A program made the position numbers and the translations under genes. From contig NZ_PDDM01000026.1 of the NCBI RefSeq assembly GCF_002914585.1, positions 17,472-81,471 of the forward strand: 64,000 nt of DNA, in the 5' to 3' direction. The notes under the pieces were generated by a model. That model worked only from the letters and a program-made list of their open reading frames with translations, was not told the origin of the DNA and ran no database searches. Shown piece after piece: positions 58,164-64,000 of the stretch; position 1 is the stretch's first letter, and each line of letters begins with the position of its first letter. The DNA is from Pseudanabaena sp. BC1403. GTDB taxonomy: Bacteria > Cyanobacteriota > Cyanobacteriia > Pseudanabaenales > Pseudanabaenaceae.

Positions 58164-60335
58164 GTGAGACCAGAAGAGTCATCCACTCTTAAGATCAAAG
58201 AGATGCTTCATCACGTACTTACGGTTGAGGATCCACAAGGGTTTCGTAATTTTCTCTTGAATAATATGACTTATTCTCTAGGGCGTAGCTTGGAGAATTC
58301 AATAATTCTGCGTTCTAATCTCGTATCTAGGCAACATGCAACTTTGTTGGCAGTAGCTTCTAAGAAATCGTCATGCTTCTTCCGAATAATTGACGGCAGC
58401 ATAGAAGGGAAGCGCAGTACCAATGGAATTTTAATTAACGGCAAAAAGAGATTTTCGCATATATTGTCACATGGTGATGAAATTCTTTTTAGTAAGGATA
58501 CCAAGGCTGTATATCAGGTAATCACTGCGATTACCAATATTCCCAAAATTAATAGTTCCCAAAACCAGACTTCTGAAAGTAGTCATCCTAAGTTCAATCA
58601 TCGGTCATTTGATGATACTAAGCCTTTTCGCATTTCTCCTTTACAGGTCATTCTGGAACAAGATTTATCTACGCATATTCATAAAACTATTAACCAATTC
58701 ATTTCATCACCAGAGCTAAATCCACAACCAATTATAGAGCTAAATCTCGTCGGCAAAATCTTATATCTTAATCCTGCGGCGTTATCTCAATTCCCTAATC
58801 TTGAAGAGACGAGAATCAATCATCCTATACTTAAAGATCTTTTGGCTCAATTGCTGCCATTGGTTAATCCTGAACGCAAAATTTTTGTGAGAGAAGTATC
58901 GATCAATGAAAAGTTATTTGAAGAAATCATTCATTTTATGCCTTGGAGCGAAGTAATTCGGATCCATATAGCTGATATTACAAATCAAAAGCAAGCAGAA
59001 GCGATAATTTCCTATCAAATTCATCACGATGCGCTGACAGGGCTGCCAAACCGAAAATATTTACATGAACATTTAGTTGAGGTAATCGAAAAACTAGAAG
59101 ATAAGCAACAATTATTTGCAGTTCTATTTCTGGATATTGATCGATTTAAGTTAATTAATGATTCTTTAGGGCATAGCATTGGAGATCTATTGCTGAAAGC
59201 TGTAAGCGATCGCTTAAAGAAGTTGCTTAAAAAGGATGATTTAATGGTGCGTTGGGGTGCAGATGAGTTTGCGATCGTAGCTAGGGACATCAATTCTAAT
59301 GATGACGTTGTCCAAATTGCTGAATCCATGATTCAAGCTTTGACTTTTCCTTTTAATTGTGGTGGGCATGAACTACATATTACGACCTGTATTGGTGCAA
59401 GTATTTATCCAGATCATAATACTGAAGTCGAGGGACTAATTCGGAATGCAGATATGGCAATGTATCGGGCTAAAGCAGAAGGTCAAAATAGCTTTCAGTT
59501 TTATGTCCCGAATATGCAGGAGCAGAGTTTTCAGCGATTATCCATGGAAAACAATTTGCGAAGAGCGTTAGAGAACAACGAGCTGCTGACATACTATCAA
59601 CCTCAAATCGATTTAATCACGGGTAAAATTGTTGGCTTAGAAGTTTTACTACGCTGGAAACATGTTTCTTTAGGTTCAATTCCACCGAGCAAATTTATTC
59701 CCCTAGCTGAAGAAACAGGACTAATTACGGCGATTGGGACTTGGGTGTTAAGGCAAACCTGTTTACAAGCGATCGCATGGTTAAAGATGGGATTACCACC
59801 GATTCAGATTGGCGTGAATTTATCGATCAAACAACTTCAACAAAAGGATTTTCTATCTTGTTTACAACAAATTCTCGAAGAAACAAATCTTGATCCTCAT
59901 TTCCTAGAGTTAGAAATTACTGAAGGAATTATGATGGACAATGTTGAGGAGAAGATTGTCTTGTTAAATGAATTCCGTCAGATGGGAATTCAGTTGTCAA
60001 TTGATGATTTTGGCACTGGTTACTCAGCTCTAAGCTATCTGAAAAACTTGCCAATTGATACGCTGAAGATAGACCGTATTTTTATTGAATATATTGCTCA
60101 CAATGCCCATGATCGCGCGATTGTGGCTTCGATTATTAGTTTGTCCCATAGCCTAGACCTGAATGTAATCGCTGAAGGTGTCGAAACCCAAGAGCAAGTT
60201 GATGTATTGCGATCGCTCGGCTGCGATCAGATCCAAGGTTATTTTTTCTATAAAGCCTTACCCGCCGATGAAATCGAGACTTTATTAAGGTCGCAAGGAA
60301 TAACTAGACCCAATAGAATTGAGCCAGCTCAATAA
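58164..60335 (+). CDS. FHA-GGDEF-EAL protein with variant motifs
   Basis: 723 aa from a GTG start. FHA domain about 25-125 (YSLGRSLENSIILRS, NLVSRQHATLL, STNGILINGKK) for phosphothreonine binding. A PAS-like region is at about 180-270. The cyclase domain has GADEF instead of GGDEF and KKDD where RxxD is the inhibitory site. The phosphodiesterase domain has EVLLRW for EALLRW, with DDFGTGYSALSYL and AEGVET intact. Cyclase activity may be weak or lost; GTP binding could be allosteric. Links Ser/Thr phosphorylation to cyclic di-GMP by inference. Confidence 0.9.
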   Translation: MRPEESSTLKIKEMLHHVLTVEDPQGFRNFLLNNMTYSLGRSLENSIILRSNLVSRQHATLLAVASKKSSCFFRIIDGSIEGKRSTNGILINGKKRFSHILSHGDEILFSKDTKAVYQVITAITNIPKINSSQNQTSESSHPKFNHRSFDDTKPFRISPLQVILEQDLSTHIHKTINQFISSPELNPQPIIELNLVGKILYLNPAALSQFPNLEETRINHPILKDLLAQLLPLVNPERKIFVREVSINEKLFEEIIHFMPWSEVIRIHIADITNQKQAEAIISYQIHHDALTGLPNRKYLHEHLVEVIEKLEDKQQLFAVLFLDIDRFKLINDSLGHSIGDLLLKAVSDRLKKLLKKDDLMVRWGADEFAIVARDINSNDDVVQIAESMIQALTFPFNCGGHELHITTCIGASIYPDHNTEVEGLIRNADMAMYRAKAEGQNSFQFYVPNMQEQSFQRLSMENNLRRALENNELLTYYQPQIDLITGKIVGLEVLLRWKHVSLGSIPPSKFIPLAEETGLITAIGTWVLRQTCLQAIAWLKMGLPPIQIGVNLSIKQLQQKDFLSCLQQILEETNLDPHFLELEITEGIMMDNVEEKIVLLNEFRQMGIQLSIDDFGTGYSALSYLKNLPIDTLKIDRIFIEYIAHNAHDRAIVASIISLSHSLDLNVIAEGVETQEQVDVLRSLGCDQIQGYFFYKALPADEIETLLRSQGITRPNRIEPAQ

Positions 60336-60436
60336 TACCAATTCATAGAAGTGTTGTCACACTTCTATGAATTGAAAACCAAACCCTGCAAGGGTTTTAA
60401 AAGCACAAAATGGCGTAGCCATTTTGTGCTTTTATA
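60335..60436. mobile_element. Three-hairpin dispersed element, copy 3
   Basis: 102 bp, starting at the last base of the FHA-GGDEF-EAL stop. First hairpin AATTCATAGAAGTGT/ACACTTCTATGAATT, second CCCTGCAAGGG, third GCACAAAATGGC/GCCATTTTGTGC. Compensatory changes relative to copies 1 and 2. Confidence 0.82.
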
Positions 60437-60466
60437 TAAGTGGTGGCGCAAAGCGCCGCCACTTAT
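60436..60466. terminator. GGCGC-AAA-GCGCC hairpin
   Basis: ATAAGTGG(T)GGCGC/GCGCC(G)CCACTTAT just after the three-hairpin element and before the convergent M61 gene stop. Confidence 0.75.
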
Positions 60467-60477
60467 TGGGCTCGCAG

Positions 60478-62217
60478 CTAGATGCTGAGCCATAATCTTA
60501 GGTTTAGCTCTTGGTTGGGTGAAGTCTTAGCAATTTGGACTAGTTCAAATTGGTTACAGATTGGTTCTTGTAAAGTCACTTCCACCGTGCGTAATAAATC
60601 TTGCTGGAAGATGGTCACCACGATCGCATCGCCAGCCGCAAAATCTCGTAGGCGTTCATTAAAGTTTTCGGCGGTGACGCGAATTCCTGCGATCGCAATT
60701 ACCATGTCACCTGTACTGATGCCAGCTTTTTGAGCAGGTGAGCCAAACTCGACTTTCTCAACTTCAGGAATTCCATTTTTAGATTTGAGCGTCATCCCGA
60801 TAAATGGGATATCTTGCCTTGAAGTCCGTAATTCGATTCCAAAGGGTTCCAGATAGTAATTATAGTCTAGTTCTTTATTGCCATAGAGATAATCATTCCA
60901 GAATGTTGACAGGTCAAAACCTGCCACAGTCTCGATTACTTCATGCAGATCAGCTTCACTAAAGCCAATCTCATCTTTACCAAAACGTTCCCACATAATC
61001 TGCATGACTCGATCAAGCGATCGCAGGTTATTAGTTTTAACACGAATTAGTAAATCCAGCAGCATTGATACCATTTCCCCTTTGAGATAGTAGGAAATCT
61101 GGTTGTTATGGGTATTTGGATCGGGGCGATAGAGCTTAATCCATGTATCAAAACTAGACTCATAGAGAGATTGGACATTACGCCCAAAGGTCGTTTGCAG
61201 ACGGGTGATCGCCTTACTTACTAGTTTGAGATAATGCGTTGCATCATAGAGTCCTGCCCGCAGTGGAAAGATCTGGTCATAGTAACTAGTGGTTCCTTCA
61301 CTAAACCAAAGAGAACTAGTGTAATTTTCTTGATCATAATCAAATTTTTCTAGCGCTTTGGGGCGAATCCGTTTTACATTCCAAGTATGGAAAAACTCAT
61401 GGGCAACCAGATTCATAAATTGGAGATAGCTCTCTTCTTTGCGAAATCCTAATCGGTTGTAAAGAAGAACTGTGCTGTTTTTATGCTCTAATCCTCCAAA
61501 TCCGTTGCTAGCATGGAGGATAAAGTCATAGTGATCGTAAGGCAACCCGCCAAACATTTCCGCTTCCACGGCAACGATCTCCGCCGTATCTTTGACAATG
61601 CGCTGCATATCTGCATTATGCTCGCCCCACACCACAAAGCTATGGGGTTTGTCCTGAACGGTAAATTCATAGCGATTATGAATTCCAATCTCGAAGGGAC
61701 TATCAACTAAAGTGTCAAAGTCCTTGGCATAGAAAAGATTATCTTCTGTATTCGCAACTTTGGGCAAAGGCGTTGCAATTTGCCAATTCTCTTTGATTTC
61801 GCCAATCTCGACAGTATAAGGCTGCTGCTGATATTCAGGGACATACATAAATACTGCTGCACCCGTCAAAAAGGCGTGGGTGCGATCGATATGATTGGTA
61901 CGCACGGTCAGTTCATTACAGAAAATCCTATAACGAATTTTAATAATCGAATTATCATTTCCACATTTTATCTGCCAATGATTTTTACTGATTTTTTGCC
62001 ATGACAGAGGTTGCCCCGTTTCATTTGCTGCCTCAAAGTCTTGCAGATGTTTGGCATATTCACGCACCAAATAGGAACCAGGTGTCCAGACTGGCATCTT
62101 CAGATCGATAAATTCATCTTGCCAATTAGCGATCGCTAGTTCGACCTCTAACAGATGATTTTCTGGCTCTGGGATCGATAGACGGTAGTTAAATTGGCTA
62201 CTAGTGAGATCTTTCAT
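60478..62217 (-). CDS. M61-family peptidase with PDZ domain
   Basis: 579 aa from the ATG at 62217; the frame extends to 62256, inside a hairpin. Zinc site HEFFHTWNVKRIRP (HExxH) with a downstream Glu in WFSEGTTSYY identifies a glycyl-aminopeptidase (M61) protein. A PDZ domain is near 500-560 (FGSPAQKAGISTGDMVIAIAG). The N-terminal beta domain is about 1-190. No signal peptide is obvious, so it may be cytoplasmic. Possibly translated after the amidohydrolase, which ends 42 bases upstream. Confidence 0.88.
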   Translation of the reverse strand: MKDLTSSQFNYRLSIPEPENHLLEVELAIANWQDEFIDLKMPVWTPGSYLVREYAKHLQDFEAANETGQPLSWQKISKNHWQIKCGNDNSIIKIRYRIFCNELTVRTNHIDRTHAFLTGAAVFMYVPEYQQQPYTVEIGEIKENWQIATPLPKVANTEDNLFYAKDFDTLVDSPFEIGIHNRYEFTVQDKPHSFVVWGEHNADMQRIVKDTAEIVAVEAEMFGGLPYDHYDFILHASNGFGGLEHKNSTVLLYNRLGFRKEESYLQFMNLVAHEFFHTWNVKRIRPKALEKFDYDQENYTSSLWFSEGTTSYYDQIFPLRAGLYDATHYLKLVSKAITRLQTTFGRNVQSLYESSFDTWIKLYRPDPNTHNNQISYYLKGEMVSMLLDLLIRVKTNNLRSLDRVMQIMWERFGKDEIGFSEADLHEVIETVAGFDLSTFWNDYLYGNKELDYNYYLEPFGIELRTSRQDIPFIGMTLKSKNGIPEVEKVEFGSPAQKAGISTGDMVIAIAGIRVTAENFNERLRDFAAGDAIVVTIFQQDLLRTVEVTLQEPICNQFELVQIAKTSPNQELNLRLWLSI

Positions 62218-62238
62218 GTTTTTTAATTTATCGTTAGC

Positions 62239-62263
62239 ATAGTCGGCGCGAAGCACCGACTAT
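62239..62263. repeat. Short hairpin at the amidohydrolase stop
   Basis: ATAGTCGG/CCGACTAT arms around CGCGAAGCA, overlapping the stop codon of the upstream gene and the longest M61 frame. Confidence 0.65.
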
Positions 62264-63594
62264 ATCAAATCATCAAGCTCTGCATAATCGGGCAAAGTCG
62301 TATCGATCGCCATACCATTTCTAAACACAGTGCGATCGCTTTGAGGTCTTGATAACAACTCATTATAGCTACGCGCCTTAAATAGAACTAAGTCGGCAGC
62401 CTGTCCAATCTCAATTTTACCAACATCAGGTAAGCCCATCAGTTTCGCAGGGCGCGAGGTTACTGCCTCGATCCAGTTGTCATAGGGAGTATCTAAATGC
62501 GAAATCTTTGTCCCCATGCTGAAGACTTCTAATAAATCATGATCGCCAAACCCATAGAAAGGATCACGGCAATTATCGCTGGATAGCGCCACGCTCACAC
62601 CCGCCGCATCGAATTCCTGAACTAAGGTAACCCCACGCCAGCGAGGAGTTCGCTCCGCAACCCGATCTTGTAAATACAGATTGCACATGGGTAAACTCAC
62701 GATCCCAATATTTGCTTCTTTAACAAGGTCAATCGTCGTATTGGCGATATCTTCATCTTGTACTGCCAAACTACAGCAATGACCGCAGACTACTTGCGAA
62801 CTAAAATTATTTCGTAAACTAGCTTCGGCAATATAATGCAATGTGCGCGATTGCGGATCATTATTCTCATCTGCATGGAAATCAGCACTGAGATTGCGTT
62901 CGGCAGCTAAGATAAAAATCCGATCTAAGTATTGATCTAGTCCTGTGACCATATGAGCAATGCCGCCAATAATGCCACCTAAATCAGCGATCGCATCAGC
63001 AAATAGTTCTCCTTCGTGAGTTGAGAAATAAGGTAGCTGCACTAGTGACACAGCTTGAAGGGTGATTTTTTCCTTCCATTTTTCCCGCAGTTCTTTAAAT
63101 ACTTTAAATGTAGTCTCCACTTGATGCGGTGGGCAATCTAAATGAGTCCTTATTGCTTTTGTGCCGTGGGCATAGCTGCATTTCAATCCAAATTCCATGC
63201 GGCGATAGAGGTCGTCATAGTTCCAATTGCCTTGCTCTGTGCAATCGCGATAAATGCCTGTGAGTGCACCTTGAAATGTGCCATCTAAATTCGGATTACG
63301 TTCCCAAATATGACCTTTGTCAAGATGAGTATGTAAGTCAGCAAAGCAAGGAATCATGATCCCCTGTTTGCCATCGATGATTGGTAAACTTTCTGTAGGA
63401 ATTTCTGCAATCCGAGAACTAGGCAAAATTTCACTTATTTGACCATTACGGATTTCGAGATGGCAAGGAAATAGGCGATCGCGCTGTAATGTCGTCGTGA
63501 GATGAGCTTCTAGATTTTGCCCAATAATTTCACTATCGATAAAACAATTCGGAATCCGAACATTAACAATCCAATAATGCGAAGGTTCTAGCAT
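62260..63594 (-). CDS. Cytosine deaminase-like amidohydrolase
   Basis: A 444-aa TIM-barrel amidohydrolase. Metal residues in CFADLHTHLDKGH, second His in DFHADEN, VCGHCCSL, and Asp in ALSSDNCRDPFYGFG, as in CodA. It probably deaminates cytosine or another heterocycle for pyrimidine salvage; the family includes creatinine and isoguanine enzymes, so the exact substrate is open. Its beta-sandwich flanks (start SHYWIVNVRIPNCF, end LPDYAELDD) are complete. Confidence 0.87.
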   Translation of the reverse strand: MLEPSHYWIVNVRIPNCFIDSEIIGQNLEAHLTTTLQRDRLFPCHLEIRNGQISEILPSSRIAEIPTESLPIIDGKQGIMIPCFADLHTHLDKGHIWERNPNLDGTFQGALTGIYRDCTEQGNWNYDDLYRRMEFGLKCSYAHGTKAIRTHLDCPPHQVETTFKVFKELREKWKEKITLQAVSLVQLPYFSTHEGELFADAIADLGGIIGGIAHMVTGLDQYLDRIFILAAERNLSADFHADENNDPQSRTLHYIAEASLRNNFSSQVVCGHCCSLAVQDEDIANTTIDLVKEANIGIVSLPMCNLYLQDRVAERTPRWRGVTLVQEFDAAGVSVALSSDNCRDPFYGFGDHDLLEVFSMGTKISHLDTPYDNWIEAVTSRPAKLMGLPDVGKIEIGQAADLVLFKARSYNELLSRPQSDRTVFRNGMAIDTTLPDYAELDDLI

Positions 63595-63873
63595 AGGACT
63601 AACGTGTATTTAGCTTAATATACCGCGATGTGCAACTATTTCTAGCTGTAAGTAATTTCTTACTAAACTGCGATCGCTGCACTGATCGATTAACAACTCA
63701 CCTTACGCGGATAGAATTCCTGCGATAGCCAAGATTTGGGGCTGGCACGGGGGCGCAGCCCCCTACAGAATATGAATCCCCCCGTGGTTGACCTGCTTGG
63801 CTAGCAGCAAGAGATTCTCTGTGTTCTGCGTAATATCAGTTAATAACTATTTGTCTTCTCGTCGAGACGTATC

Positions 63874-64000
63874 CTAAAAGCGATCGCCAATAACTTCTCG
63901 GAACTCATCAACGAGTGCGATTCGTTCAGTGTGAATCACGGTAACCAGTCCGTACATAACCACTGAAGCTAGAAATCCTAGAGTATAGCTTAACTGTCCA
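63874..64000 (-). CDS. C-terminal part of an unidentified membrane protein (partial)
   Basis: Frame open to the right edge, ending with a stop at 63874. The visible 41 residues contain a hydrophobic helix (SYTLGFLASVVMYGLVTVI) followed by a polar tail (HTERIALVDEFREVIGDRF). The family is not recognised. The 279-base stretch before it (63595-63873) shows only a GC-rich GGGGGCGCAGCCCCC motif and no gene. Confidence 0.55.
   Translation of the reverse strand, partial: GQLSYTLGFLASVVMYGLVTVIHTERIALVDEFREVIGDRF

Overview
The window is chromosomal DNA from a cyanobacterium. Evidence is the photosystem II pair psbB-psbT, a Rubisco-activase AAA+ gene, D-glycerate 3-kinase, an Rcp1-type response regulator, several protein families largely confined to cyanobacteria (DUF2358, DUF2214, DUF6737, DUF29), and very frequent HIP1 palindromes (GCGATCGC). 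Gene content and the many small hairpin repeats would suit a filamentous Pseudanabaena-like lineage, but that placement is inference. No phage, CRISPR array, rRNA or replication origin was seen. One tRNA (Tyr) is present.

Layout. 0-9.7 kb is mostly housekeeping: a Tat-exported molybdopterin oxidoreductase with a membrane cytochrome b, a repeat-rich lipoprotein, glycerate kinase, psbB-psbT, an activase core without its usual C-terminal Rubisco-binding tail, TlyA, PdxH and a cupin. 9.8-11.5 kb is a small accessory island (RelE-type toxin pair, DUF559 nuclease, gene fragments ended by GGGGGATC-type repeats) lying between two diverged copies of the thrS leader. 11.7-17.2 kb carries thrS, a frameshifted MOSC/alkyltransferase-like fusion, an exported protein and argS. 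17.2-22.8 kb is a second accessory island: decayed Phd/PIN toxin-antitoxin genes, then an apparent three-gene operon of MerR-like regulator, large N-6 adenine DNA methylase and ComEC-like metallo-beta-lactamase protein. This is my best candidate for an undescribed (possibly defence) system.

22.8-45.3 kb holds DUF1838, DUF2358 and DUF2214 genes, an arsenic module (arsR divergent from an arsJ-type GAPDH and ArsJ efflux pump), an iron-type alcohol dehydrogenase, sufE, clpP, glmM, a multi-PAS histidine kinase with an Rcp1-like regulator, a REC-GAF-GGDEF-EAL protein, fabD, an HNH nuclease, an ArsP-type permease with a thioredoxin-like partner, and bifunctional putA. The ArsR and permease promoters share similar AT-rich ATCGATA palindromes, so they may form one regulon. 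45.4-47.7 kb is a third accessory island: broken DUF29 genes, a HEPN-like protein, and an MNT/HEPN toxin-antitoxin pair bracketed by direct repeats of about 104 bp. 47.7-64 kb contains lpxA, a hybrid kinase, an SDR-family epimerase, tRNA-Tyr, a CPBP protease, clpS, an omega-3-type desaturase, a RecQ helicase, an FHA-GGDEF-EAL protein, an M61 peptidase and a cytosine-deaminase-like amidohydrolase.

The most striking non-coding content is at least four families of small palindromic repeats between genes: (i) long perfect hairpins, many with a GGCGGCGC-GAA-GCGCCGCC tip; (ii) a 102-104 bp three-hairpin element in three copies; (iii) a 130 bp MITE-like element with terminal inverted repeats and exact 9-bp target duplications at two sites; (iv) GGGGGATC/AAAGGGGG repeats that supply the 3' ends of small genes.
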